NCBI GenBank assembly: GCA_036924085.1
Contig: JAVGWX010000003.1
Location: 113,505,764-113,569,763, forward strand
Length of the DNA stretch: 64,000 bases
Reading direction: 5' to 3'
Source of the DNA: Ariolimax columbianus
Lineage: Eukaryota > Mollusca > Gastropoda > Stylommatophora > Arionidae
Positions within the stretch are counted from its first letter, which is position 1; the number at the start of each line of letters is the position of its first letter. The notes beneath the pieces are model-generated. The model did no database searches, was not told the DNA's origin, and was given only the letters and a program-made list of their open reading frames with translations. Positions 43,015 through 53,449 of the stretch are shown here, piece after piece. The translations under genes and the position numbers were made by a program.

Positions 43015-43440
43015 CTATTTAACGTAACTTAACGTCTTTATACTGGTTTATAAGACTCTACATAGTCTTTTATACAACCAATTTCTTGGAGGGTAGTTTA
43101 ACCGATGTGCGAGTCCATTTTAATATACTCAAACACTAGAGCTAAGTAGACCCGCAGCCAGTTAGGCGCCATCTATAGCTGCTCTTAACAAACCACCTGG
43201 GGAAAGGTACAAATAAATTGGGAAGATTTGTAACTTGAATTTTGTCCGGGCAGCGACCGTTAAGCCTGCTCTTTTCAATCTCCAACTGCCAAGGAATTTT
43301 TAACGTGCTCGACACTGAAGACGGGAGACGGATCTCACTACCCACAGATCAGGGGAATTTTTACCAGAAGACCCACGTGAAAAAATCCATATCCCCACCA
43401 TGAGTCGCACCAGAGGCGGACACCTTACCTCGAGACCCCT
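43015..43440 (-). mobile_element. SINE F, near full length
   Basis: The minus strand begins 'gggtctcgaggtaaggtgtc' (A box), has a degraded B-box position, and the body 'ttttttcacgtgggtcttct', 'tcagtgtcgagcacgttaaa' and 'tagatggcgcctaactggct'. It ends 'ggttgtataaaagactatgt', 'ataaaccagtataaagacgt' and a TTAAG-like tail. The last ~75 bases match the 3' end of the CR1-like LINE copies. Confidence 0.85.
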
Positions 43441-44586
43441 GAGTCCCCCAGAACTTGTTATGAACTCTGTATGCGTGAACTTCTATTTCTCCTATTTTAA
43501 CCAACTTCCCTATAACCAAGAGAGCTGAACTTGTGCACACAACCTCTACTAGTGGGACCAGTTAATCTATTTAGTTTTTACAGATCCTGAACAGGTAATT
43601 TAAAAATATTTACCAAAAAACGTTGTTTCTTTAAATTTTCTTTGTTCAAACAGTCTCCAAGTCCGATTTGATCACGCATTGTCGCCGTGAGCATACATCA
43701 GGGATGAAGTTGTGTCATATGCCACCAGCGTTTTTATCCCAGCTACTGACTACGTTTCGGTTGAATGTCTAGAGATTTCCCAGCTATTCATGTCTGGCAA
43801 CATTATATGCAAATATGAAAGCATTGGAGGACATGCAACAATTACGCGAGCTTCCAGATTCTAGCAGCTGCTCATTAAAATGTTTCCATTCATTACAGTA
43901 TTTACTCCTTCATTTACTTTGATTTTATTATGCCAAAATTGTTATATTCGCCCAAAATTTAACAAATTTAAGCTTTGCCACGCACAAATAAAAAACCAAA
44001 AAGAAAAAACAAGAAAAAAACGTCGATATAAAAATTCATCAAAGAAACACACAAAAATACAGCCATGTATCCAACTCCTCCCCCTCAAACAAAAACAAAC
44101 AAAAGGAAAATAAAACATGTTTTAATATAAATAAAAAATTGTACCTAAATACAAAAAAATAGGAAATTGACTTGTTCTCTTTTTCTTCGCCCTTAACACC
44201 TCGAGGTGAATAGTCCTCAACCAATCCGCTCCATGTAGTTCTGTCCTTTGTAATTTTCTCTAGAATTTATATGAGAGAAAGACACATTGAGCTGTCGTCC
44301 ACCGGGAGAATTTAAATGAGAAAAAGACACATTAAAATCATTTGAGTATATACGTTTCTTTTATTGTGTTAAAGATTAGCCTTGACTTTGAGGAATGGTT
44401 GCCCGTATCAGATATTTTGTTGTGAATGGGCACGAAATTTTGGGTACACTCTGACCCAGACATAAAGTGCATGTTGGGATAACCCAGTCGTCAACCATTT
44501 GCTGCTGAGCTTGTGCCATTGACGTTTACGGCCTCGTGATTTTTGTGTCCAAAACTTATTACAATTTTTATTCAAATTCCTTAGGG
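43441..44586. other. Intronic AT-rich unique DNA
   Basis: Contains lysine-coding A-rich runs (43985-44110). Nothing recognised. Confidence 0.4.
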
Positions 44587-44600
44587 CCACTGGGAGGATT

Positions 44601-44938
44601 GGCTTGGCTTCGTTCATTCTCAATCTCCCGCTACCAAACCCTGAAAGGGCTTAAATAGCAGAATGTAGTCCAGAGAACGGAATACGCTGTGTCGTAGTTT
44701 ACAGCGTGGCTGCGATATTTGCACCTTTCGGTCCAACACCGACTTCAGCAAGCATTTTTTGAGTACCGGGTTAGCATTCCCTCTTCGATCCCTTCTCCTT
44801 AGCCAGTCTGCCCTGCAGCAGCCTGTTATCCAGGATCACCGCGTGGAGGTGTAGAAGGGTCTTGGCAGCTCTGGTTCGCTAGCAGTCAGCTATGGGTCGC
44901 TGACCACTGCAGCTCATGCGCTGCTCAGCATCTTGATC
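44601..44938 (-). mobile_element. SINE A with 14-bp target-site duplication, CCAAGCC tail type
   Basis: Flanked by 'ccactgggaggatt' at 44587-44600 and 44939-44952. On the minus strand it ends 'gaacgaagccaagcc' instead of GAAGAA, defining a second tail type. Confidence 0.9.
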
Positions 44939-45027
44939 CCACTGGGAGGATTAATAGAAGTGCTGGCCTATGCAGTCGTCAAGCAATGAAGTATTATTTT
45001 ACTCTCGATAGAAATAAAACGTATAAC

Positions 45028-45100
45028 GTATCGAGGTTTCGAACTCGTATTACTATGTCCAGAAGGCCGTTATGCAAACCTTGCGACCATCCACTCCTCA
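45028..45100 (-). mobile_element. tRNA-like sequence, likely a retroposed head
   Basis: The minus strand has an A-box region 'tggtcgcaaggtttgcataa' and a well-formed T-arm 'cgagttcgaaacctcg'. No acceptor stem pairs across the ends, so it is not a working tRNA gene. Confidence 0.5.
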
Positions 45101-45615
45101 TCGCAATGATCAATGTTCATTTATTGATTGTACAACTTATTTTTCCGTTAAATGTCTTGTGGACACACTTTGTCTCAGTGTGCACCTTATTTTGCCGTAG
45201 CTAGGGTCATATCATAGTTCCTCAAAATGTGAATATGTTTATGCCCCTTAAGTTAAAACCCACGCCCAGTCGTGGGAAATGGGAACAAGGGAAGTAAAGA
45301 TTAACCTACAAGGCAGCTGACAAACTGGGGTATGTTACTGCTGTGACTGGCCTAGCATGCCAACATGCAGAACACTGTTTCTACGAAACCAATAAAGAAA
45401 CTTAAAAGGAATGATCTCAGCGGAAACAGACTTTGGAAATGTTTCAGTTCTATGAAATAGGCACTCAACTAAAATAGCAATGTTACATACTAATGGACTT
45501 ACTAATAAGGGAGCCAGAACTGATAAATTTGATTGAGAAATACTAAAATAGAAATTCTAGGGTTGGCGGCAGATATAAGAAAAAAAGAACAGAAAAACTA
45601 AGAGACCCATTGAAA
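45101..45615. other. Intronic unique DNA
   Basis: Nothing recognised. Confidence 0.4.
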
Positions 45616-45628
45616 CAATGTCCTTTGG

Positions 45629-45868
45629 GACGTGTAGGCTAGTGGTTAAGGGATACAGCTCACAAGCCAAAGGCGCTGGGTTCGCTCCCTATAATAGCAC
45701 TGGCCTTTACCCCGGGGAAGCAAACCTTTAGAAAATGCAGGTCAAAGCAGACCCTTACATAAAATGTATGCCGAAGTCGGATTCACTGAGCCGACAGGCG
45801 CAAAATAAAAACAGTGCAACACCCACCGCGACCGAGAATAGATAAATAAAGTGAATGTAAAAAAACAC
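45629..45868 (+). mobile_element. SINE B with target-site duplication
   Basis: Flanked by 'caatgtcctttgg' (45616-45628) and 'caatgtctttgg' (45869-45880). Head 'taggctagtggttaaggga', B box 'cgctgggttcgctccc', core 'atgccgaagtcggattcact', A-rich tail. Confidence 0.9.
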
Positions 45869-46224
45869 CAATGTCTTTGGTAGGGAGTGATGTCGACACA
45901 AAGGAAAGAGTCAAATTCGGTGAAGGTTTTATTGCCCATCAGAGAAAGCAAAGTTCATTGTCGAAACAGAACAAATCAGAGAAAGACTATTACGCTAACA
46001 GATAGTAGAAAGTGCAACAAACAAAAACAATGATCTAGGTCTACGTCACATGCAAGGACAACAATGTGAACACCAGAATAGATTTCTGTGTATTCTGTGT
46101 CAACAACATGTAAAGTTTAGTGATGACCGAGTTAGTTCCAGTGTTTATCAGTTAGCATCGTGTGCGTATCAGGAAGGTATGTTGTGTGACCAAATACTCA
46201 ACTCGAAGTCCGTCTATGTTTTTT

Positions 46225-46580
46225 CTTCTGCGTCGTTTATTTTCAAACTTCCGCTACAAAGTTGGGAGGGGGCTTTGCAAGTAGCATGATGTAGTACGAA
46301 GAGCGGATGCGTTGTGTCGTAGTTTACAGCTTGACTGCCATATTTGCTCCTTTCGGTCTGACACATCCGACTTCAGCAGGCATTTTTCGGTACAGATTTA
46401 GTCTTCCCTCTTCGATCCCTTCTCCTTAGCCAGTCGACCTCGTTGCAGCCTGTTATCCAGGATTACCGCGTGGAGGTGTAGAAGGGTCTTGGCAACTGTG
46501 GTTCGCTGACCCTGATGCTAGCAGTCAGTTATGGGTCGCTGACCGCTACAGCTCATGCACTGGACATCATCTTGATCCCC
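46225..46580 (-). mobile_element. SINE A, copy
   Basis: Full-length family A on the minus strand. The tail end near 46225 is diverged. Confidence 0.85.
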
Positions 46581-46939
46581 TGTCTGTGTATAAAACATCT
46601 TTTCTGCTTCTAATGGCTTTGATCCCTTTTTGAAAGCTTATCATTTCGATTGTTGTGATATGTCATTCTAGTACCACGATCAGGGCCAGTGTCTGACACT
46701 GACATCAGGGATGGTATGAGTAAACTGTTGGTCATTTCAATGATATCTAGACTTTGATAGACTTTTAGTGCCCGAAACGACAGTCGTTATCTGTTTCTGG
46801 TCGTACCTAGAACTTTGTATTTTTTTTTAGTTATGGATTTCCTTCTTTCCTCTTGTAGATTAAAAAAAAATACTTTAACTACAACTCACCGAGTTCACAA
46901 AAGTTTTGGAAATAAATATTGTAAACATTCCTTCAACAG

Positions 46940-47133
46940 GACCCTGACCTACAACAGAAGATTGACCATGAGATCAGGATGCGAGAAGGGACAGCACGCT
47001 TGCTCGTGGCTAGTAAACATCCAGCGCAGGTTCTCGAGGTTGTCAAAAATCTCCTGTCTACAAACACTCGCATCAGTGCCTACATATCTGAACTTCAGCG
47101 ACTTAAAACGGCAGAGATTCTTGGAAATCAGAT
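46940..47133 (+). CDS. RTKN: Rhotekin exon: REM/HR1 Rho-binding domain
   Basis: An acceptor 'cttcaacag' ends at 46939 and a donor 'at|gtaata' follows 47133 (phase 2). The exon encodes DPDLQQKIDHEIRMREGTAR, then LLVASKHPAQVLEVVKNLL and STNTRISAYISELQRLKTAE. This is the REM-1/HR1 antiparallel coiled coil that grips GTP-bound Rho; the IDHEIRMREG motif and the 'L....R..AY.SELQ' helix are hallmarks of rhotekins. The exon boundary immediately before the D-x-x-LQ-K motif is the same as in vertebrate rhotekin transcripts as I remember them. It joins in frame to 33462 and 49477. Confidence 0.93.
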
Positions 47134-47144
47134 GTAATAATTCA

Positions 47145-47181
47145 GACTCTTTCTCTCTCTGTCTTTTTCTTGATTTCTCTT

Positions 47182-47222
<41 letters not shown>

Positions 47223-47310
47223 TTCTCTGTCTCTCTTTCTCTGTGCTCCCCCCTCTCTTTCACACACATAACAAAAAACTCGGCCCCCCCCCGCCCCCCC
47301 CCCAAATAAA
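47145..47310. repeat. (CT)n microsatellite and poly(C)/poly(A) tract
   Basis: It starts about ten bases after the rhotekin REM exon's donor site and is strongly pyrimidine-rich. Confidence 0.95.
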
Positions 47311-47457
47311 AAAAACCCCAAAACAACAGAACCGTCAATCAATATAAAATGGACACGGCTGTATGAATTCTAAATGATTTTTGATGTTGATGTTACAGTT
47401 CCAGCAGCATCCGGATTCTGGCTCTTCCGCCCAATGCTATGTAATGGTATATGGAAG

Positions 47458-47815
47458 TGGGATCAAGATTCTGAGCAGCGCATGAGCTGCAGTGGTCAGC
47501 TACCCATAGCTGACTGCTAGCGTCAGGGCCAGCGAACCAGAGCTGCCAAGACTCTTTTACACCTCCACGCGGTGATCCTGGATAACCGGCTGCAGCAGAG
47601 CAGACTGGCTAAGGAGAAGGGATCGAAGAGGGAATGTTAACCTGGTAATAAAAAATGCTTGCTGAAGTCGGATGTTTTGGATCGAAAGGTGCAAATATCG
47701 CAATCAAGCTGTAAACTACGACACAACGCATTCCGTTCTCTGGACTACATTCTGCTACTTAGGCCCGTGTCAGGGTTTGGTAGAGGGTGATTGAGAACGA
47801 ACGAAGCCAAGCCAA
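47458..47815 (+). mobile_element. SINE A, full length, CCAAGCC tail type
   Basis: From 'tgggatcaagattctgagca' to 'gaacgaagccaagccaaacc'. No clear target-site duplication. Confidence 0.9.
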
Positions 47816-48059
47816 ACCAAATGAGGCCCACGGGAAAAATAGGGAAAGGAAGGCAAAAGAACATACGGACAAGAGGACCAGAGGCAAACACAAAAACATT
47901 AGGGAGAAGCTGTAAAGAACTGGAGAAAATAGCATAAGGCTAGTCTATTTCAACAGGGCTGGTTGGTGATTTATGCACACCAATCTGAAAAGGACGAAGA
48001 TAAGGAACAAGAAGAATAACATTTACAAACTTGTGGCACAGAACACAAAAATAAGGACA

Positions 48060-48715
48060 TTCTGCGCGTTTTTTGGACAAAAGAACTTTCTGCAATTGAT
48101 ATTTATAAGCTATTGCTGCCTGTTTCTGTGAGAACTGTTTGTCGTGTACAGCGATGCAAAACTGGGTCGATACATTCTTTCAACGACGTCCACAAATTGC
48201 TGGGAAAGCCCTATCGGGTCGTCCATTAAAAGTGACAGCCAAGTAACAATAGACAGTGTAGCAACTGCAATAGGGTGCTCGCATGGGTTAGCACACAGCG
48301 TAATTTCGAAGGGGTTAAACGTTAAGTGCAAATGGGACTGAGTCACTCTGTTTCATTTGACTCTATCCCACAGCCACACCCTTGCACAACTTTCACACGC
48401 GCCCTCGTGGTAAAGCCCTTCCATTGCACTTTGGTTGGGCTAGCTTCTGAGGGCGCACAAACCTAGCATAGGTACATACAGACGCACACATGCATCCAAG
48501 CACTGGTTTATGCGTCCTGATATCGCCCATTTGACTACGGTCTGGGGTGGAAAATGGCGCGCCTCCGCCAGTAGAAACTAGTGAGGCAAACATCTAAGCA
48601 AAAAAACAAAAACAAACTGAGACAGCGGACAAAAGACAATGTAATTATGCCGGTTTTGATGCACCGATAAAGCGAAGGGATAATGTATCAATGTTAGTGA
48701 AAGTTAAGAAATAAG
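48060..48715 (+). mobile_element. Mariner N-terminal and C-terminal remnants, split by SINE J
   Basis: In shifting frames: LSAIDIYKLLLPVSVRTVCR (48085-48145), then NWVDTFFQRRP and GRPLKVTAK (48158-48245), i.e. an HTH_48-type domain. After the SINE (48338-48605), a degraded C-terminus parallels 'DKCINV..' at 48670-48710. Shared segments with 37560-38035 ('aactgggtcga', 'caaattgct', 'atagacagtg') show a common source. Confidence 0.55.
48338..48605 (+). mobile_element. SINE J, 5'-truncated
   Basis: Matches 42258-42584 from 'cactctgtttcatttgactc' to 'ggcaaacatctaagcaaaaa'. A short possible duplication 'actgag' flanks it. Confidence 0.85.
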
Positions 48716-48821
48716 AGATTTTAAAAGTGCAATAATAACATTGATATCTCATTTATAGTTTTTTTTTAAAAATAGTCGTTTATGACATGTTCTCGAAATA
48801 TATATATATATATAAGTAATC

Positions 48822-49012
48822 TTACAACCGCCAACTATGTGGCTGTTTCTTGTTACGTTAGGTAGCCCTTACTTTCCGTGCATAGAGAAGCAATGTCCGA
48901 GAAAAAAACTTAGTTTCTGCCAACCTGGACACAGTGGGGATCGAATCCGGTGCGTTGGGATTGTGAAAACGGAGCGAGTTTCATCCCAAGGCCACACAAC
49001 CGCTTATACATA
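48822..49012 (-). mobile_element. SINE C with tRNA-like head
   Basis: The minus strand has 'gtgtggccttgggatgaaac' (A-box region) and 'accggattcgatccccac' (B box). The body runs to 'cttacaaccgccaac' on the + strand, beside a TA microsatellite (48798-48812). The 3' end motif of the family is missing. Confidence 0.8.
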
Positions 49013-49476
49013 TAAAATAGAAATTGGTATCTCTTTGGAAGCAAATGGCAGATAGTAACCAGTACTATGTTACCGTATCTGTTTAATGTGCTCATTTTAT
49101 TCCCTCTAACACCTTATCTATTTAATTTGTTCATATTATTCCACTTGCCTAACACCTTATATACTAATACTGCTCATGTTATTTCCCATGTCTAACAGTT
49201 TATATGTTTATGATGCTCATATTATTCCTTCATATTATACCATTGTTTTTCATGGTATTCTATATGTCTAGTACTTGCCAGGTGTGAAGTGCTCTTCTGT
49301 CTAGCAGAGTTTATTTGTTTCTGATTTATTATTTCTTCTTTTCAATTTTTGACTCCCACCGGAGAATAGCGGTGCTACCATTACAGTTGACATCATGCAA
49401 GGAAGCCTGAGTCAAAGCATTTATTACTTTGTATAATTAACGATGATCTGTTCAATATATTATCTTTTATTCTTAG
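49013..49476. other. Intronic AT-rich DNA
   Basis: The only notable item is the acceptor tract 'tatcttttattcttag' before the next exon. Confidence 0.5.
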
Positions 49477-49526
49477 CTCTATAGAGGGCAATCAACTGCC
49501 ATGCAAAGCTCAAGTAAGTGTTTCAG
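49477..49526 (+). CDS. RTKN: Rhotekin mini-exon
   Basis: Fifty bases between an acceptor 'tattcttag' and a donor 'cag|gtaagg', phase 2 in and phase 1 out. It encodes SIEGNQLPCKAQVSVS, completing NQI from the REM exon and leading into (G)DIRIPL. An internal 'caa|gtaagt' at 49513/49514 is a strong alternative donor, but using it would break the frame to the next exon. The product corresponds to the rhotekin linker 'C..(R/K)G.(V/I).ISD'. Confidence 0.88.
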
Positions 49527-49764
49527 GTAAGGTGATATGCTTTTACAACTTCGTTTCAGTGTAGCATAGTAGCATTTTTTTAATGGGCTCAATTTGTAAA
49601 TAAATAAAGAGAAGCCACCTCAGCCTAGGCAAAAATAAGCTCACGAAACACAGAGAAGTGAGCAGAAAACGCAGCAAGGAAAGGAAAAAAACCAAAAACT
49701 AAATAGAGAGTTGCTACTCCAAGATCGCATCAACCTATAGCCAGACATAATTGGAGGCTACTTA

Positions 49765-49860
49765 CTTACTTTTGTAAATGGGTACCTGCCCTACGGATGG
49801 GGAAAGAAAGGTAGCGAGAACAGGAAGGGGCTACTCACACCTCACACAAGCTGTGGCTTA
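49765..49860 (+). mobile_element. SINE H-like fragment
   Basis: 'ttgtaaatgggtacctgccc' and 'gagaacaggaaggggctact' parallel the minus strand of 63370-63650. Confidence 0.45.
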
Positions 49861-49879
49861 GTAAAATGAAGTCCCTAAC

Positions 49880-50105
49880 ACTTCATCCCCGACGGTGGTG
49901 TGCGTTGCACAGTGTTTTTTCAATTTTGCGCCTGTCGGCCCAGTGCATCCGACTTCAGCATGCATTTTTATGTAAGGGTCTGCTTCCTCCTGCATTTTCT
50001 AAGGGTTTGCTTCCCAGGGGTAACTGCCGGTGCTGTGATGGGGATCGAACTCAGCACCTTCCGGTTGTAAGCCGTGTCACCTAACCACTAGGCCACGCCG
50101 TCCCC
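49880..50105 (-). mobile_element. SINE B, copy
   Basis: Minus-strand head 'ggcctagtggttaggtgaca', B box 'gtgctgagttcgatccc', and core. Inserted directly beside the SINE H fragment. Confidence 0.9.
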
Positions 50106-50429
50106 GATAAGAAGAAATGGAGGTGGGTTGAACGGTGCTGATGGGGCAGCGTTTGTGGGAGGAGAGTTTGAGGGAGAGAAAAGAAAAAATGAAAATGTGG
50201 GAGGTGGTGGGTCAAGTGGATTGGGGGGGGGGGGGGAATTCGATTGGTTGTCAGGGTGAAAAAGAGGGCGGGTAGTACAGATGGACATAACTTGAAATGT
50301 CGTGTTAAATGTCCCACCTTAGGGAGACTATGAGGGGAATGCAGTGGAGATGTGAAGGTAAGAAGGGATGCGTGAATGAGGCCCATGAAAGACTAATACA
50401 TAACTATCCAGAGCAGCGCCGGTTACTAC
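50106..50429. other. Intronic DNA with a G-run
   Basis: G14-type run at 50222-50236. Nothing else. Confidence 0.4.
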
Positions 50430-50640
50430 AGCTGGCTAGTTGCCCACCGCAAGCGATGATGGTGACATCATCAAACGGGTGTTGTTGATATCTTCATAAT
50501 GTAACCTGCGCTGTATTTGAATTATGGTGAGGAAGTGACTGTGCTGGTCATCAACCTCACTCTCTTGTCCCTGGCTACCTTGAACCAGTGGCAAGGCGAA
50601 GAGGCGAGATGACTGGAGCTAGCTCAGGTTGTAAAAATAG
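50430..50640 (-). mobile_element. SINE D, head-truncated
   Basis: Matches 39962-40130 ('caagcgatgatggtgacatc', 'tggtcatcaacctcactc', 'ccagtggcaaggc'). The tRNA-like head is missing. Confidence 0.8.
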
Positions 50641-50794
50641 TTGTGAATGAACTAACATCTTTTATCTATAGGTCACGATGCAAATTATTTTCAAACATCA
50701 TTGATGTTTATCTTCATTTTATCGGATCCTTGGCTCCCTTATCTGGGAGAGACAAATAGGACCAAACTACCCTACTACATATGTTTTAAAGGGG

Positions 50795-51615
50795 TACTAA
50801 GACAAATTCACATATCTGGGCAGCACGCTGTAGAGATCTGTCAGCCTAGACGATGAGGTGGCAAGCAGAATAGCAAAGGCCAGCACAGCCTTTGGTAGAA
50901 TGCGCTCGATGGTCTGGGTACGTCGTGGCATCAGTGTCAAGACCAAACTCAAAGTCTACCGTGCAACCATCATTCCAACCCTACTATACGCTTGCGAAAG
51001 CTGGACTGTATACTCTGGACATGCAAGGAGGTTAAACCACTTCCACACAGGTTGTCTGATTCGAATATTCCACATCCGATGGCAAGATCGTGTCACTGAC
51101 ATCGAGGTTCTCTCGAGGGCTAACATGCCCAGCATCCATGCACTGCTAGAAAAAGCACGACTAGGATGGGCCGGACACCTCGTCCGTATGTCAGACGAGC
51201 GGCTGCCAAAGAAGCTTCTCTACGGCGAGCTGAGAGAGGGATGGCGCGAGAGAGGGCGCCCAAAGAAACGTTTTAAAGACGGTCTGGAGGACTCATTGAA
51301 AAGTTGCCAGATAGACACCGACACCTGGGAATGTCTTGCGCAAAACAGATCTGACTGGAGAAGCGCAGTCAAATCGGGTGTAGCTACCGGCGAAGACGAC
51401 CGTGTTGTGAAAGCCCAGAGCAGACGCGAGACCTGGAAATCCCGAACAGCGGGAACACCAATACCTTCTACAGACCTTGTGTGTCCGCTATGTAGCAGAT
51501 GTTTTCGTGCCCGCATTGGCCTGTTCAGCCACATGCGCACATACACCCAACAGGGAAATCTGTGACAAGGATGATGTCGGCGGTCCTCATCGATAACGAT
51601 GGACATCTATTATTA
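50795..51615 (+). mobile_element. LINE 3' end, same family as 14950-17765
   Basis: It starts at FTYLGSTL (50807-50830), is truncated upstream, and ends in a short (ATT)n tail after 'ggacatct'. It contains the intact 235-codon frame described separately. Confidence 0.85.
50858..51565 (+). CDS. LINE ORF2 C-terminus with C2H2 zinc finger, intact frame
   Basis: The open frame holds ASTAFGRMRSMVWVRRGISV, LLYACESWTVYSGHARRLNH, GWAGHLVRMSDERLPKKLLY, RERGRPKKRFKDGLEDSL and a C-terminal CPLCSRCFRARIGLFSHMRT. The finger is C-x2-C-x12-H-x3/4-H-like, with the last His replaced (HMRTY). It is the C-terminal part of a retrotransposon polyprotein that would help nucleic-acid binding, not a host gene. Its lack of stops suggests a relatively young insertion within the third rhotekin intron seen here. 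Confidence 0.85.
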   Translation: MASRIAKASTAFGRMRSMVWVRRGISVKTKLKVYRATIIPTLLYACESWTVYSGHARRLNHFHTGCLIRIFHIRWQDRVTDIEVLSRANMPSIHALLEKARLGWAGHLVRMSDERLPKKLLYGELREGWRERGRPKKRFKDGLEDSLKSCQIDTDTWECLAQNRSDWRSAVKSGVATGEDDRVVKAQSRRETWKSRTAGTPIPSTDLVCPLCSRCFRARIGLFSHMRTYTQQGNL

Positions 51616-51619
51616 TTAT

Positions 51620-51765
51620 TATAAGTATGATTGTGCATGAGGCTGGCAATCTTATACAAGTATATTATTAATGTAAAACTAACTCCCGCAGATACTGCTA
51701 ATGTGAAACAAAATTGTAATGCTCTGTCGCAGGCTTCTAACAAGAAGGCCAACTACAGTTAGTTT
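51620..51765 (+). mobile_element. SINE G fragment
   Basis: 'gattgtgcatgaggctggca' and 'tgtcgcaggcttctaacaag' match the fragment at 1-200. Confidence 0.5.
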
Positions 51766-51823
51766 CCCATGTCCAAACGTAGAGAAATATGACGGATGAT
51801 TCATTTGTTGTATTCGTCTTCAG

Positions 51824-51877
51824 ATATACGCATTCCACTGATGTGGCGGGATGAACATCATTTCAGGCACAAGGGAG
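51824..51877 (+). CDS. RTKN: Rhotekin mini-exon: start of anillin-homology region
   Basis: Fifty-four bases between acceptor 'tcgtcttcag' and donor 'g|gtaatt', phase 1 in and 1 out. With the flanking split codons it encodes DIRIPLMWRDEHHFRHKGD. The 'SDIRIPLMWKD..HF.NKG' stretch is one of the most conserved parts of rhotekin proteins and begins the anillin-homology/C2-like region. Confidence 0.93.
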
Positions 51878-52099
51878 GTAATTATCCATTGTTTAGCTAT
51901 GTTTATTGAGGTGCAATAATCTCGTTCAGCAGCTAGTGTATGATGGGTATGTTAATGGTTCCTGTATCCTGCTGGCTATACACACGTAATCTTATCTACC
52001 TCTTAGACTGCCTTCCCTTTTGGTCCAAAGTGTATTTCCAATGGTTCCTGAACGGACGATAATCAGTGCAGTTTAGCACCCCTAAGGCAACCACCTCTC

Positions 52100-52575
52100 C
52101 AACTCATGGGTCTGCTGAGTGTGTAGTAACATTATTCTCATTCGGCGTTCGTCCTGAAAAGGATATTATGTTGTATCTTTACAGCGAGAATGCGATATCT
52201 GCGCCGGTCGGTCCGACACATCCGATTTCAGTTGGCTCTTTTGAGTTCCGGGTTGCCTTCACACTGCGATCCATATCCCTTGGTCAGACTACACTAGTGA
52301 CAAGTGCAGCCTGTTTCCAGGGCCGCCATGTGAAGGTTGATAGGATTTTGGTCAGCTATGGTTCGCTGACCCTGATGCAAGCAGCCAGCTATGAGTCACT
52401 GACCCTGATACAAGCAGCTAGCTATGAGTCACTGACCCCGATGCAAGCAGCCAGCTATGAGTCACTGACCCCGATACAAGCAGCCAGCTATGAGTCGCTG
52501 ACCCTGATACAAGTAGCCAGAAATGAGTCACTGGCCGCTGTCAGTTCATGCACTGCTGCATCTTGACCCCTAGTA
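52100..52575 (-). mobile_element. SINE A-related copy with 33-bp internal expansion
   Basis: Minus strand of family A in order: core ('ccggtcggtccgacacatcc' on +), 'gccgccatgtgaaggttgat', head. Between 52366 and 52530 a 33-base segment from the head ('ctgaccctgatgcaagcagc'...) occurs five times. Confidence 0.75.
52366..52530. repeat. 33-bp tandem repeat, five copies, inside a SINE
   Basis: Copies start at 52366, 52399, 52432, 52465 and 52498. The unit corresponds to the 'gctatgggtcgctgac' stretch of the SINE A head (minus strand). Confidence 0.95.
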
Positions 52576-52828
52576 GCATTATACAATGAAAGAAAAATGT
52601 ATAATACATCATATTTAACCCAGGAAAATATTTGAGAACAATACTTGTTCTATTGGACCAGGACAAGAAGAAGAGGGGTCAGGGTTCCAGGTGAGACGGC
52701 AGCTTGCTGTTGGACTTTCTCGGTAACATTCATGGACGCTTCCTTGGTATTGTGCACCTATTTTGGGACTGTATACTTTTCAATAACTGTTCGATAAAAC
52801 TAATCCATGAAGAATCGAACAAATCTGT

Positions 52829-53195
52829 GGGATCAAGATGCTGAGCAGCACATGAGCTGCAGCAGTGAGCGACCCATAGCTGACTGCTAGCGTCAGGGCC
52901 AGCGAACCAGAGCTGCCAAGACCCTTCTACACCTCCACGCGGTGATCCTGGATAACAGGCTGCAGCAGAGCAGACTGGCTAAGGAGAAGGGATCGAAGAG
53001 GGAATGCTAACCCGGTACTCACAAAATGCTTGCTGAAGTCGGATGTGCTGGACCGAAAGGTGCAAATATCGCAGCCAAGCTGTAAACTACGACACAACGC
53101 ATTCCGTTCTCTGGACTACATTCTGTTACTTAAGCCCTTTCAGGGTTTGGTAGTGGGAGATTGAGAACGAAGAAGAAGAAGAAGAAGAAGAAGAA
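52829..53195 (+). mobile_element. SINE A, full length with 12-bp target-site duplication
   Basis: Flanked by 'gaacaaatctgt' at 52817-52828 and 53196-53207; (GAA)n tail. Confidence 0.95.
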
Positions 53196-53449
53196 GAACA
53201 AATCTGTTTCCTAGCAGGTCAGACAGCTCTTCTGGAAACAACTCAGGAATACAATCAATAAATTATAAATACTCTTTGAACCAAAAAGAAAGGCTGTCTA
53301 AAAGACAGATTAGGTTACATGAACCACCAGCATACATATCCTCTATTTACTGCTATCAATTATGGACATTCGCTGCAGAAGGAAATAAGTATATACAGTT
53401 ATTAAATTCAGTATTTATTACATAAGAAGTCTAAAACTATTTTTTTTAG

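Noticed and set aside
45028..45100. Functional tRNA gene
   Set aside because: T-arm and A box are good but no acceptor stem pairs.
49477..49513. Shorter form of the mini-exon using donor 'caa|gtaagt'
   Set aside because: It is the stronger donor, but it leaves phase 0, which breaks the frame to the DIRIPLMW exon; the donor at 49526 restores it and the expected residues.
52066..52566. 166-codon frame with repeated ASYESLT motif
   Set aside because: Lies wholly within the SINE A-related copy and its 33-bp repeat.
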